Shown here: piece after piece, positions 1 through 8,735 of the stretch
Numbering within the stretch: position 1 is the first letter of the stretch
Layout: each line of letters begins with the position of its first letter
NCBI GenBank assembly: GCA_017308255.1
Contig: JAFKFN010000023.1
Location: 1 to 40,667, forward strand
Origin: Altererythrobacter sp.
GTDB taxonomy: Bacteria; Pseudomonadota; Alphaproteobacteria; Sphingomonadales; Sphingomonadaceae
DNA length: 40,667 nt
Reading direction: 5' to 3'
Program-made: the position numbers and the translations under genes
Notes under the pieces: generated by a model
Seen by the model: only the letters and a program-made list of their open reading frames with translations
What the model was told of the DNA's origin: nothing
Database searches by the model: none

Positions 1-75
1 ATCAAACTGCGCGAAAGGATCAAGCAACAGACCATCGAACATCGGCGCTTGCAGCACCGCAAGTTCGCCGCCTAA
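1..75 (+). CDS. C-terminal end of an unidentified gene (partial)
   Basis: An open frame enters from the left edge and stops with TAA at 73-75. The 24 visible residues are strongly basic and rich in Gln, Arg and His (ending QHRKFAA). I do not recognise the family. The next feature is a transposase remnant on the other strand, so this may be the tail of another mobile-element protein or of a gene cut by it. The frame is open from the first base, but so short a stretch could be open by chance. Confidence 0.3.
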   Translation: MKLRERIKQQTIEHRRLQHRKFAA

Positions 76-124
76 CATCAACCCCCTGACGAGGTCCGCA
101 CTCCGCTAATCTACGCCGCGAGTT

Positions 125-320
125 GTGCCGAATGTTCTGACGACGGACACCGAACTTGTTCGCCCAGCAACGGACGGTCTCATAAGAGACATCGATTCCG
201 CGTTTGGCGAGCATCTCTTCGACATCACGCAAGCTGGTCGTGAAACGGAAATAGAGCCACACAGCGGAACCGGATCGCATCGGGCGGAAACCGGGCGCTT
301 GGACGAAGGAGCTTCATCAT
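125..320 (-). pseudogene. IS6-family transposase remnant, N-terminal part only
   Basis: Read on the minus strand, the segment AVWLYFRFTTSLRDVEEML followed by KRGIDVSYETVRCWANKFG matches the N-terminal helix-turn-helix region of IS6/IS240-type DDE transposases. Two lesions are visible. The family lead-in RFPPDAIR lies in a different frame from the rest, so there is a 1-nt indel near 262-275. The protein similarity then stops abruptly after KFG near 130, leaving no DDE catalytic domain. The apparent start is ATG at 320 (or 317). No terminal inverted repeat of the element could be found. This is a dead fragment marking an old insertion or recombination at the left edge. Confidence 0.7.
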
Positions 321-445
321 CGTTTTGATAACTGGCAAGCTGTCGAATTCGGAGACAGCGCTAGACTGACAGCACACCCGACGGCACTCGCTTCCACCAA
401 TATCACGGGTACCGGTAAGCTTCAGGCGGGAAATATTTCTGGGGT

Positions 446-1684
446 TTAATACAGGGATAAGCGCGATTGAAGGGTCCCAAGCCGCAAGAACAAGAGTGCG
501 GAAAGCATTAGGCCGAACGTCATGATCCAGATCGCGCCTGTATATCCAAGGCCATTTTCGATGATGCTGCCGATTGCTGGGGTAAAGAGGCCGATGCCTA
601 TGGCAACCACCGCCACCGCCACTCCATAAATTTGGCCGAAATGGAGCAAGCCGAAAAAGCGGGAGAGGAAGTAGCTCATCAGCGGTAAGTGTGCTTGCAT
701 CGTGAAACCAAATAGCGCGCTCACCGTGATTAGCCCGGCCCAGCTCGTTGTGCTGTTGCCGAGCAGCGCGAGGCCGAATACCGACACCATGCCCAGAAGC
801 TGAAGTGGGACGGCGATCAGCGGCGTTGGAAAGCGATCCATCAAGATTCCTGCAACGAGCGAACCTGCTAGCCCCGATATGGTAACGGAGGCGATCGCAC
901 TCGCGCCGCTGGCAGCTTGGAAGCCGCGTCCATCGAGGAACGGTACAATATAGGCCATGAATCCCAAGCGCGGCGCGGCGCCCACAACCACCGCTGCGAT
1001 GAGCAGCCACATGGTGCCAGTTCTCAAGGCTTCACCGGGCGGAATACCGGTCGTTCCAGCCGCACTATCATCTATTTCTTCGGCTGTTTCCGCGCGGGGG
1101 AGCATCACGAAGAGAACGGGCACGGTTGCAAGAATAGTCCCGCCCAGCACGAGATATACTGCCCGCCATCCGTGAGCTGAAAGCACGGCCTCGATCAACA
1201 ATGGTGCGGCACTACCGGCAAGCGCTGCCTCAACCCCGAATACTGCGAGTGCTTTCGCGCGATTCTGCACGAACAGCCCGCCGATAATTTTCACATAGCC
1301 GAGGGCCGTCGTCCCAAAAACGCCCAAGAGCGCATGGGCGAGATAGAAAAGCCAAATGTGCCGATTCGTCGTGGTGAGACCAAGCGTGGTCAATCCTACC
1401 ATGACTGTTCCACACAGGATTACCCGTCTCGCCCCAAAGTGGTCAATCAATCGCCCAATTAATGGTCCTGAGATGGCACCGCATATCATCATGAACGTAA
1501 TCGCCATGGAAAAAGCCGTGGCAGTCCAACCGAACTGCGTTGTTATCGGCAGGAGCAGAAGCGGAAGCGCAGCGCTTGTCAGCAGACTGCTTCCCAGCAT
1601 CTGGCCAATGAGGCATGCGGTGACCCCTATAACGGTCCGCGAATTCAGCTCTGCCGGTCTGCTCGCTGCTGGCTCCCCTCCCAT
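446..1684 (-). CDS. MFS transporter (monocarboxylate/oxalate-antiporter-like)
   Basis: This is a 412-residue inner-membrane transporter with about twelve hydrophobic segments. The loop between helices 2 and 3 carries the MFS signature GPLIGRLIDHFGARR at about residues 73-87. The overall pattern (two six-helix halves, a short acidic central loop after PRAETAEEIDD) resembles MFS carriers for small organic anions, but the substrate cannot be told from sequence. The ATG at 1684 is preferred because AGAGG lies just upstream; an in-frame TTG at 1702 would add six residues but has no clear ribosome-binding site. It is divergent from the sigma factor/receptor pair at 2057-5256 and may transport across the inner membrane what that receptor brings through the outer membrane (inference). 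Confidence 0.85.
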   Translation of the reverse strand: MGGEPAASRPAELNSRTVIGVTACLIGQMLGSSLLTSAALPLLLLPITTQFGWTATAFSMAITFMMICGAISGPLIGRLIDHFGARRVILCGTVMVGLTTLGLTTTNRHIWLFYLAHALLGVFGTTALGYVKIIGGLFVQNRAKALAVFGVEAALAGSAAPLLIEAVLSAHGWRAVYLVLGGTILATVPVLFVMLPRAETAEEIDDSAAGTTGIPPGEALRTGTMWLLIAAVVVGAAPRLGFMAYIVPFLDGRGFQAASGASAIASVTISGLAGSLVAGILMDRFPTPLIAVPLQLLGMVSVFGLALLGNSTTSWAGLITVSALFGFTMQAHLPLMSYFLSRFFGLLHFGQIYGVAVAVVAIGIGLFTPAIGSIIENGLGYTGAIWIMTFGLMLSALLFLRLGTLQSRLSLY

Positions 1685-1702
1685 GCACCTCTGATCCTTC
1701 AA

Positions 1703-2056
1703 ATAGGCGAACCTGCCCGAAAGGCCTTTCGATGCTCATTGCTGGCGGATGCTCGGGGCGTCAATTCCCTGGTCCTGGACAGAAACTACCTCCAGCTCAC
1801 GCTCCGATACAGCCCACAAGCTTCTTGCGGAATTTGACTCTGTCCTTTCCTTGAAGGCCTTGTTTCTCGATGCGCAGGGCATGACGAGGAATGATTGTCA
1901 AATCCATGAAATGACATCATAAAAATTAAAAAGCGATCCGAAGGATAGTCCGTCGAACAGTCCGGTTGATAATGCCCAAGGTGGCTTGCGCGGTCCAGAA
2001 GGCTCGCTTAGGCGTACGCACAAGCTGCCACCAGAAGCGCAGCAGGAGGAGGGGAA
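1703..2056. promoter_or_regulatory. Divergent intergenic region with candidate sigma-factor promoter
   Basis: This 354-bp gap separates the divergent MFS and ECF sigma genes and holds no convincing gene. Its middle (about 1890-1935) is markedly AT-rich. A possible promoter for the plus-strand genes is TTGTCA at 1895-1900, then 17 nt, then CATAAA at 1918-1923. The -10 match is poor. No clear operator was recognised. Confidence 0.3.
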
Positions 2057-2674
2057 ATGCTGGTTCGTCCTAAAGGGCGACTATCCAGTTCTTCGGATCA
2101 GGCAAAACCGCGGGACGAAGCGCTTCTTATTCGCTGGTTCGCCCGATATCGGCGCCCGCTGCTCACATTCTTTAAACGCCAAGCCCCTTCCCTTCAGGAC
2201 CATGAGGATCTCGTGCAAGAGGTCTTCGTACGCATCGCCCGTCGGTCTGATCTTTACGATATCGATCGGGCTGACAGCTACATTTTCCAGACCGCTGCGA
2301 ACGTTTTGAAGGACTTATTCCGCTATCTGCGCGGCCAAGGCGAGCCCGCTGGCGGCCGTAATGAAGACCTGATGATCGATCCCCGCGCAGACGCCGATCG
2401 CATTGTGACCGAGCGAGACCTTCTTCGCGCTCTCGCCCGGGTTCTGGATGGGCTTCCCGATCGGACGAAGATGATCTTTAAATACTACTACTTCGATGCG
2501 TTCTCTCATTCTGAAATCGCTGAGACTCTTGGAATCTCCATACGCACGGTAGAGGATCACGTGGCGAGAGCTCATCGCAGGCTGGCTGTGCACCGTGAGA
2601 CGCTGATGGTTGAGTTCGACCGGCCGCCGGATTTCGGGACGCCATCGGTCAGTCGCAGGCTGCTGGCCCATTAG
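2057..2674 (+). CDS. ECF sigma factor, FecI-like, without FecR
   Basis: A 205-residue sigma-70 of the extracytoplasmic-function type. Region 2 spans about residues 23-92, with the DHEDLVQEVFVRIA core at 49-62. Region 4 spans about 121-178 and holds the helix-turn-helix SHSEIAETLGISIRTVEDHV at 150-169. The start at 2057 is supported by a very strong ribosome-binding site (AGGAGGAGGGG). It should direct RNA polymerase to a small set of promoters, most likely that of the TonB-dependent receptor 131 bp downstream. FecI-type factors are normally followed by a FecR anti-sigma/sensor gene; none is present here, and the receptor lacks an N-terminal signalling domain, so its control must differ from the Fec model. 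Confidence 0.9.
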   Translation: MLVRPKGRLSSSSDQAKPRDEALLIRWFARYRRPLLTFFKRQAPSLQDHEDLVQEVFVRIARRSDLYDIDRADSYIFQTAANVLKDLFRYLRGQGEPAGGRNEDLMIDPRADADRIVTERDLLRALARVLDGLPDRTKMIFKYYYFDAFSHSEIAETLGISIRTVEDHVARAHRRLAVHRETLMVEFDRPPDFGTPSVSRRLLAH

Positions 2675-2724
2675 ACACCAGAAGGTCATTTTTGTTGAAT
2701 CCTGAACGGGCTCTCGGAGTTGGG

Positions 2725-2764
2725 TGAAAAAATTCCCGTGGGTCCGTCGCTGGCAATCGTCTGA
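2725..2764 (+). promoter_or_regulatory. Candidate ECF-type promoter before the receptor gene
   Basis: The gap between the sigma gene and the receptor contains an A-tract (TGAAAAAATT, 2725-2734) followed by two CGTC-containing segments (CGTCGC at 2745-2750 and CGTCTGA at 2758-2764). FecI/PvdS-like factors use A-rich -35 and CGT-type -10 elements, so this is a plausible target of the neighbouring sigma factor. The match is by eye, the spacing is uncertain, and simple read-through from the sigma gene is equally possible. Confidence 0.25.
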
Positions 2765-2805
2765 CTCTGAAAGGGGCGGGTAGCCCAAGTTCAGAGGAGG
2801 CGAAA

Positions 2806-5256
2806 ATGAAGCGTGTTTCGGCGACATGGTTGGCAAGCAGCGCCGCGATAGCCGCGCTTGTCGCGGGTATGCCGGCTGCGGCTCAATCCGAAGTTGGCAA
2901 TGCGGCGGTGGCCAAAAACAATGGGGATCAACTCAACGAAATTGTCGTTACGTCTCGCCGGGTGGAGGAAAATCTGCAGAGCACGCCGATTTCGGTATCG
3001 GCTGTCTCTGGAGAGGATCTCCGCGATCAGGGGGTAACCGATATCGCGGCGCTCGATCGTATCATCCCGAACCTTACTTACACGACAAACGGAGGGAGCA
3101 GCCTGTTCGCTGGTATGGGCTCCAATCCGGGCATATTTATTCGGGGTGTAGGCCAAACCGATTTTGTCATCGGAAGTGACCCGGGCGTGGGCACCTATGT
3201 AGATGGTGTGTTTATCGCTCGCAGCTTTGGCGGCAACCTTGAAAACCTCGATATTGAACGGGTTGAGGTGCTGCGCGGCCCACAAGGTACGTTGTTCGGA
3301 AAAAATACCGAAGGCGGCGCGATCAGCCTGATCACAACACGACCGGGCGATGAGTTTGAGGGCTACGTCGATGCCTCTTACGGATCCCGCAATCGGATAG
3401 ATATCGAAGGCGCCGCCACGTTACCTCTCGCGGATGGCTTCTCGGCTCGTGCGGCTTTCCTTTCACGCACGCAGGATGGCTATATCCAAAACGATTATCT
3501 CGATAAGGATGTTGCAAATACCAATGTCCAGGCGGGGCGTCTTACCCTACGCTATCATCCGGATTCGGCGCTTGATATCGCGCTCAGCGGTGAATTTCTC
3601 CACCAGCGGCAACGCGGACAGCAGTTGACGTTGCTCGACGTCCGAACACCGGTGGACGGTGACGTAAACGATTTCGGGACCTACAACACCTTCTACAACC
3701 GTGCGATAGCTCCGCTCCGGGGTTACGACCTTATGGGCAACCAGTGGGTAGCCGATCCCCGGCATACCAATGCTGGCACGATCTACGATGATAATGCCGA
3801 TGTTTTTGGCACGGCCTTGAATGTTTCTTATGACCTTGGAGATGTGACCTTGCGGTCAATCACATCCTATCGTGATGTGAAGGCCACTTTCGGTGGAGAT
3901 ATGGACTTCTCCCCTGCCCACTACTGGGAAAACTACGTTGAGACTCGTCAGAACCAGTTCAGCCAGGAATTCCAGATCACGGGAGTCGCTCTGGATGATC
4001 GACTCGAGTTTACTGGCGGCTTGTTCTATTTTCATGAAAAAGGGCGTGATAACCAAGTATCTGGCTATCTAATTGACGCAGTTCATACTTTGTTTGACGC
4101 TGCGCCTCACAGTATCCCCGCCCCTTCGCATGAATCCCTGGCGTGCCCGAATATCGATCCAGCCGTGAACGACACTCTGTGCCTTGGTGGAAACCTGGAA
4201 AATGCCCCGGAAGCGGTCGCGGCGGCAATCGCTCTACAACTGGGCAACCCGAACTACTCAAATCGCAGACAGGTAAATAACACGTATGCTGCCTATGGGC
4301 AGTTCACCTACCACCTGACCGATGAACTCGAATTCACCGGCGGTCTTCGGTACTCGGACGATGGCAAGAAGGCGACTTATCACGACATTACGCCCGATGC
4401 GGTGACGCCGGATCACCCCGCAGTTACTGACGTGACCGGCGATCAAAGCGCTAAGATGTGGACCTATACAGCCACGCTTGGATATCAAGCTACACCGGAT
4501 ATCTATCTCTACGCTACGCACTCAAGTGGTTACAAAGCCGGTGGCATCGTATCGAGAGTATTTCAAGGTCAAGTTCGTCTTCCAGCTTATGAGCCCGAGA
4601 GGAATTATAACTACGAGCTTGGAATTAAATCTGAATTTCTTGATCATAGAGTTCGAATGAATGCTGCAATTTTCCGTAATTGGTACGATAATATTCAATA
4701 TGGATATTTCCGCATAGTAGATGGTTTGTTGGAAGCTTATATCGCTAACCCAGCTGACGCTGAACTGTTTGGCGGAGAGGTCGAGCTTACTGCACTTGTT
4801 ACCAATCGCCTTACGCTACATGCCAGTGCTGGGATTACCGATATTGAATACAAGAACATCCAACCGGAAGCGCCGGCGAACATGTTCTATGGAGATGCCC
4901 GTCCGGAAAGTGTACCAAAAACGAAGATCACCGGCGGATTTACTTATCGTCAGCCCATCAGCGACATTGGTGATTTATCACTGAGAGCAGATTACAGTTG
5001 GCAGGATAGCACGGTATTGATTGACTATGTGCAGGTCTCCCCGTCCGAGCGCGTTCTCGTAACTCAGCCGTCTTACGGGATCGGTACCGTGCGCCTGACT
5101 TACGCACCGACTTCAGGTAACTGGGAAGCCTATGTCCATGTCGACAATCTGTTCGACAAGCTCGCTGAAACGAGCCGGTTCGACTATAATGGCATTACCG
5201 GCGCTCTCTACAATCGTCCGCGCGAAGTGCGGGCTGGGTTGAGATTGGCGTTCTGA
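2806..5256 (+). CDS. TonB-dependent outer-membrane receptor
   Basis: An 816-residue receptor with a signal peptide ending at about residue 27 (GMPAAAQ). A TonB-box-like segment NEIVVTSRR is at 44-52, a plug domain follows, with VEVLRGPQGTLFGKNTEGGA marking its conserved end, and the C-terminal beta-barrel ends in Phe (GLRLAF). It imports a scarce or large ligand through the outer membrane using TonB energy; the ligand is unknown. There is no STN signalling domain. GAGGAGG lies 7 nt before the ATG. It follows the ECF sigma gene and is closed by a hairpin at 5263-5295. The stretch from about 4480 to 4800 is clearly more AT-rich in codon choice than the rest, suggesting mosaic ancestry. Confidence 0.93.
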   Translation: MKRVSATWLASSAAIAALVAGMPAAAQSEVGNAAVAKNNGDQLNEIVVTSRRVEENLQSTPISVSAVSGEDLRDQGVTDIAALDRIIPNLTYTTNGGSSLFAGMGSNPGIFIRGVGQTDFVIGSDPGVGTYVDGVFIARSFGGNLENLDIERVEVLRGPQGTLFGKNTEGGAISLITTRPGDEFEGYVDASYGSRNRIDIEGAATLPLADGFSARAAFLSRTQDGYIQNDYLDKDVANTNVQAGRLTLRYHPDSALDIALSGEFLHQRQRGQQLTLLDVRTPVDGDVNDFGTYNTFYNRAIAPLRGYDLMGNQWVADPRHTNAGTIYDDNADVFGTALNVSYDLGDVTLRSITSYRDVKATFGGDMDFSPAHYWENYVETRQNQFSQEFQITGVALDDRLEFTGGLFYFHEKGRDNQVSGYLIDAVHTLFDAAPHSIPAPSHESLACPNIDPAVNDTLCLGGNLENAPEAVAAAIALQLGNPNYSNRRQVNNTYAAYGQFTYHLTDELEFTGGLRYSDDGKKATYHDITPDAVTPDHPAVTDVTGDQSAKMWTYTATLGYQATPDIYLYATHSSGYKAGGIVSRVFQGQVRLPAYEPERNYNYELGIKSEFLDHRVRMNAAIFRNWYDNIQYGYFRIVDGLLEAYIANPADAELFGGEVELTALVTNRLTLHASAGITDIEYKNIQPEAPANMFYGDARPESVPKTKITGGFTYRQPISDIGDLSLRADYSWQDSTVLIDYVQVSPSERVLVTQPSYGIGTVRLTYAPTSGNWEAYVHVDNLFDKLAETSRFDYNGITGALYNRPREVRAGLRLAF

Positions 5257-5262
5257 CCAATC

Positions 5263-5295
5263 CGCGGTGCGGAGGGTTTCTTCCTCCGCACCGCG
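5263..5295 (+). terminator. Terminator-like hairpin after the receptor
   Basis: A perfect 13-bp inverted repeat, arms 5263-5275 and 5283-5295 (CGCGGTGCGGAGG and its complement), with a 7-nt loop, begins 7 nt after the receptor stop codon. There is no U-run behind it, so it is either a weak intrinsic terminator or a 3'-end stabiliser. Confidence 0.6.
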
Positions 5296-5395
5296 CTGTC
5301 GTTCCGACGACGAGAGCGGGCAGTGCTGCGATTGCGGAAAATGAAGTCACTGGAGAATGCGCTTCCGTCCATTCCAACGTCCACACCTACTTCAA

Positions 5396-5917
5396 CTAGG
5401 AGCTCTCGAGCCAGGTCACCTCGATCTCGTGCGCCGCGAGCCGGCTGGCGATCCCCGCGCCGATCCGGCCGAGGCCGACGATCCCGGCGCGCTTGCCGCT
5501 CAGCGAGGGGCGCGCATCGGCCATCTCGCGCCAGCCGCCCTCGCGGACCTTGCGATCCGCTTGGGGGATGCGGTGCCACACCGCCAGCAGCAGCGCGACG
5601 GCGTGATCGGCCACGTCGTGCGCGTTGATGCCCGCGGCAGTCGTCAGGCGGATGCCGCGCCTTTGCAGGTGGCCGAGATCGATATGGCTGAACCCGGTTG
5701 AGAAGCAGGCGACGAGCTTCAGCGCGGGCAGCGCGTCGACCACCGCATTGGGCAAGTGATCCCCGCTGGCGACCACCTCGATCCGCGCGGCGATGGCCTC
5801 GGGCAAGGGGTCGGCCGCGCTTTCGAGCACGAAGGTTTCGTATTCGGCGCTCCATTCCGCCGCGCGCGAGGCCATCAGCTTGCCGAACAGCAGGACCGGG
5901 GGGCGTGCCACGTTCAA
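5396..5917 (-). pseudogene. D-2-hydroxyacid dehydrogenase, truncated
   Basis: Members of this NAD(P)H-dependent family are usually about 310-330 residues; this frame has 173. The N-terminal substrate domain is intact (CFSTGFSHIDLGHLQRRGI at about 71-89; NAHDVADHAVALLLA at 98-112) and the Rossmann glycine motif GLGRIG is at 148-153. It then ends in TWLESS and a stop. The catalytic Arg, Glu and His, which come later in the family, are missing. The start is TTG at 5917, overlapping the BKACE stop (TTGA), or GTG at 5911. The break coincides with the change in base composition near 5400, so the 3' half was probably lost in a rearrangement. It was once translationally coupled to the BKACE gene. Confidence 0.8.
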
Positions 5918-6813
5918 GCGATGCGGAAACGGGCGCGCGCTTCCTCCACGGTCGCCGGAGTGGCGCCGTAGAGCCTGGCTATCTGCACAGCGGCGCGGAC
6001 CATGTCCGCATTGTCGCGGGCCACGCTGCCGTCGGGCAGGTGAATGCCGTCCTCGAAGCCGACGCGCACGAGATCGCAGCCCATCGCGATCCCGAGAGTG
6101 GCGGCCTTGAACATGAAATGGCCGGTTCCGGTCACTCCGACGATCGCCTTGGGAAACAAGCGGAGGCCTTCGTCGATGTTGAAGATCATGTTCCGCGCGA
6201 CGGGCGGGGTCGCGCCGAACCCGCCGCCGTGAAGCAGCCAGACGTTGTCCCTATCCTTGTCGAACAAGCCCTCATCGGCATAGCGCATCAGGCGATGGAG
6301 CGAGCTTGCCTCGACCACTTCGTATTCCAGCGCGCTGCCGCGTTCGTAGACGGACTTGATCGTCGCCTTGAGCAGCTCCGGCGAGTTCACGTAGGGCGTT
6401 TCCGTCGGATAGCCGCCCTCCGGGTTGTGGAAGTCCGCCGATCCTGCCGCGATCCCGAACACGTCCTGCGGCGGATCGATCTCCAGGATGCCCAGCCGTT
6501 CGTCATCGGACGGCCAGTGAAACTGCCCGGTCCTGGGATCGCGCCGCACGCCGATGCCATTGGTGGTCTGAACCAGCACCGGGCTGCGCTTGCGGATCTC
6601 GCGGATGATTTCCGAATAGATCGCCTTGTCGCCGCTGTTCTTGCCGTCCGGGCCGCGGGCATGGACATGAACCATGGCCGCCCCGGCCTCATGGCAGCGT
6701 GCCGCGGCCTCGCCGATTTCGACGGGCTGCTTGGGGATCACCGCGCCGTCGCGATCCTGCTGCATCCCGCCGTTGAGCGCGACCGTAATGATTACCTTGT
6801 TGCCTTCGAGCAT
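5914..6813 (-). CDS. Beta-keto acid cleavage enzyme (BKACE, formerly DUF849)
   Basis: A 299-residue (beta/alpha)8 metalloenzyme. Family members condense a beta-keto acid with acetyl-CoA and split it into acetoacetate and a new acyl-CoA. The metal-binding HVH of MVHVHARGPDG is at residues 49-51; other family segments are TTNGIG, VTGTGHFMF and LVRVGFEDG. The ATG at 6813 is preceded by AGGGGAAA. It is the first gene of a minus-strand unit with the truncated dehydrogenase and is divergent from an MFS gene across a 154-bp control region. The R group of the keto acid cannot be predicted. An acetoacetate-decarboxylase-like gene lies about 8 kb to the right, which may be relevant to acetoacetate handling. 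Confidence 0.9.
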   Translation of the reverse strand: MLEGNKVIITVALNGGMQQDRDGAVIPKQPVEIGEAAARCHEAGAAMVHVHARGPDGKNSGDKAIYSEIIREIRKRSPVLVQTTNGIGVRRDPRTGQFHWPSDDERLGILEIDPPQDVFGIAAGSADFHNPEGGYPTETPYVNSPELLKATIKSVYERGSALEYEVVEASSLHRLMRYADEGLFDKDRDNVWLLHGGGFGATPPVARNMIFNIDEGLRLFPKAIVGVTGTGHFMFKAATLGIAMGCDLVRVGFEDGIHLPDGSVARDNADMVRAAVQIARLYGATPATVEEARARFRIA

Positions 6814-6863
6814 TGGTTTCCCCTGTCGTCGGCCCCTGCAATGTCCATTCGGGCGCGGAACGT

Positions 6864-6946
6864 CTGTCCTCTCGCTGCGGGACAGGCGCGCAAGGCAATC
6901 CGCATTTGCCAGTCCCGTAGCGCTGGAATAAAATTCTCCGGGACAG
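6864..6946 (+). promoter_or_regulatory. MFS promoter with GGGACAG operator-like repeats
   Basis: In the gap between the divergent BKACE and MFS genes there is a good sigma-70-type promoter: TTGCCA at 6906-6911, 17 nt, TAAAAT at 6929-6934. CTGTCC at 6864-6869 and GGACAG at 6880-6885 form an inverted pair, and GGGACAG recurs at 6940-6946, just after the -10 where a repressor would block initiation. The regulator is unknown; the TetR protein encoded at 8736 is the nearest candidate. Confidence 0.5.
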
Positions 6947-6967
6947 GAATTCGGGGGGAGTGAAAGG

Positions 6968-8197
6968 ATGGCAGGCAGTCTGGCCGCGGCCGCCGGGCCA
7001 TCGTCGGGCCTCGGCGAATTCCGCCGCGGGTGGCGCGTGGTGCTCGGCGCCGGGCTGGGGGCAGGGCTGGGGATCGCCGGGCTCCTGAACTACAACATGG
7101 GCCTATTCGCGGAAGGCCTTGCCCGCGACATCGGGCTGAGCCGGACGGGTTATGGCGTGGCGTTCTTCGGGATGACGCTGGCGATGGCGGCGGCGATGCC
7201 CATCGTCGGGCGCGCGGTCGATCGCTTCGGCGCGCGGGCCACGGCGGCGTGCGGGGCGCTGGCGCTGGCGATCGGCTTCGCGGCCTTGTCGCGCGTCGGG
7301 TCGGTCGCCGCCTATGGCGCGGTGATGGTGCTGATGGGGCTGATCGCGGCGGCATCCGCCCCGGTGCCGCATACCCGCGCCGTCGCCGGGAGCTTCGCAA
7401 GGGCGCGCGGGCTGGCGCTGGGGCTGACGCAAGTGGGGATCGGCTTGTCGGCGGCGGTGGTGCCGCCGATCGTCGCGGTGCAGGTGGCGCATCACGGCTG
7501 GCGAGCCGGGCTCCTCTTCCTGGCCGCGCTGGCGGGCGCGGCCGTGGTGCCGGTGCTGCTGGGCCTTCCCGGACGTCTGGCGAAGCCGGCCGAAACCGCG
7601 CGAGACGATTCGGAAGCATACAGGGACGTCCGCGCATCGCGCCCTTACCGGCTCCAGCTCGCCGCGTTCACGACGATGGCGTTCGCTTTCGCCGGCCTGT
7701 TATCCCACTTCGTTCCGCTGCTGCGGGAAGCCGGCGTTCCGGTCGAGCGGGCGGGCGCGCTCGCCGGGATTATCGGCGCTTCGGTGATCGTGACCCGGGT
7801 GGTGGTCGGCTGGCTGGCCGACAGGATCGAACCGGCGTGGCTCGGTGCGGCGAGCTGCCTTGCCTGCGCTGCCGGATGCCTGACGCTGGCGTTCGGCGGA
7901 TCGGCGTTCGCCCTCATCGCAGCGCTGGCGCTGGGCGCGGCGATGGGGGCGGAGGCGGACCTGCTGGGCATCCTCACCGCCCGCAACTTCCCGATGGCGG
8001 CCTACAGCCGCGCCTACGCCCTGCAATACGCCGCGTTCGGCGTGGCGGGCGGGTTGAGCCCGGTGTGGATCGGCTATCTCGCGGACCTGACCGGCGGATA
8101 CGAGGCCGCCTTGTTCGTCTCCGCTTCGGGGCTTCTCGTTCCCCTCGTGCTGTTCTGCATGCTGCCGCGCACGATCCGGCGCGGTTCCGGGGCTTGA
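6968..8197 (+). CDS. MFS transporter
   Basis: A 409-residue inner-membrane carrier with about twelve predicted helices. The helix 2-3 loop signature is PIVGRAVDRFGAR at about residues 78-90, and a second copy of the motif (VVGWLADRIEPAW) lies in the C-terminal half. It belongs to the general MFS_1 group close to monocarboxylate carriers; the substrate is unknown. The ATG at 6968 follows a GGGGGGAG ribosome-binding site and the promoter just described. Divergent placement next to BKACE suggests it imports the keto acid or a precursor (inference). It ends 10 bp from the convergent membrane protein gene at 8208. Confidence 0.85.
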   Translation: MAGSLAAAAGPSSGLGEFRRGWRVVLGAGLGAGLGIAGLLNYNMGLFAEGLARDIGLSRTGYGVAFFGMTLAMAAAMPIVGRAVDRFGARATAACGALALAIGFAALSRVGSVAAYGAVMVLMGLIAAASAPVPHTRAVAGSFARARGLALGLTQVGIGLSAAVVPPIVAVQVAHHGWRAGLLFLAALAGAAVVPVLLGLPGRLAKPAETARDDSEAYRDVRASRPYRLQLAAFTTMAFAFAGLLSHFVPLLREAGVPVERAGALAGIIGASVIVTRVVVGWLADRIEPAWLGAASCLACAAGCLTLAFGGSAFALIAALALGAAMGAEADLLGILTARNFPMAAYSRAYALQYAAFGVAGGLSPVWIGYLADLTGGYEAALFVSASGLLVPLVLFCMLPRTIRRGSGA

Positions 8198-8207
8198 GGT
8201 CGGATCG

Positions 8208-8663
8208 TTACCGCGCCGCGCCAATCAGGCCCGCCACCGAACGATGCGTGACGATCGCACCCAGCACTGCCCCATAGGCAATCTTCAGCACGAAGGCCGG
8301 GGTTGCCGGAATCGTCTCCAGCCCGCTGAGCCATAGCACCAGCGCCGTCGCGCCGCCCCCCACGGCCAGGCCGGCGACGGCCCAGGCCAGGGCGCGCAGC
8401 ACGACACGCGCGGGCGAAGGAACCGAGCATGTGCCGAACGTCCGCGCTGCCAGCGCCCGGCGGGCAAGGAACCCAGGCACCAGCGCGGACATGAGCGCGA
8501 CGGCGAAACTCTGCGGCGCGAAATCGAGGGCGTAACCGCCCGCTCCCCATACTGGGATCGGATCGACGCCGCGAAAGAACGCGACGAAGAACCCGACGCT
8601 GATCAGCGCATTGATCGCGGCGCTGACGAGCGCCTCCCGCAGCAGGTATCGCGATAAGTTCAA
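8208..8663 (-). CDS. Small membrane protein of unknown function
   Basis: A 151-residue protein with four hydrophobic segments (about residues 12-30, 46-67, 84-110 and 122-140) and no motif I recognise. The start is TTG at 8663, supported by GGGAGGGGG 8 nt upstream; no ATG lies nearby in frame. It is divergent from the TetR gene at 8736 with only 72 bp between them, an arrangement often seen when a TetR repressor controls its neighbour, so it may be a TetR target. No substrate or enzymatic role can be suggested. Confidence 0.7.
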   Translation of the reverse strand: MNLSRYLLREALVSAAINALISVGFFVAFFRGVDPIPVWGAGGYALDFAPQSFAVALMSALVPGFLARRALAARTFGTCSVPSPARVVLRALAWAVAGLAVGGGATALVLWLSGLETIPATPAFVLKIAYGAVLGAIVTHRSVAGLIGAAR

Positions 8664-8735
8664 GGCCGGTTCCCCCTCCCGTATGCGCGGCGGGTTTGCC
8701 CCCGCGAGTTTTCACGGATAACAAACGTTCCCGAT

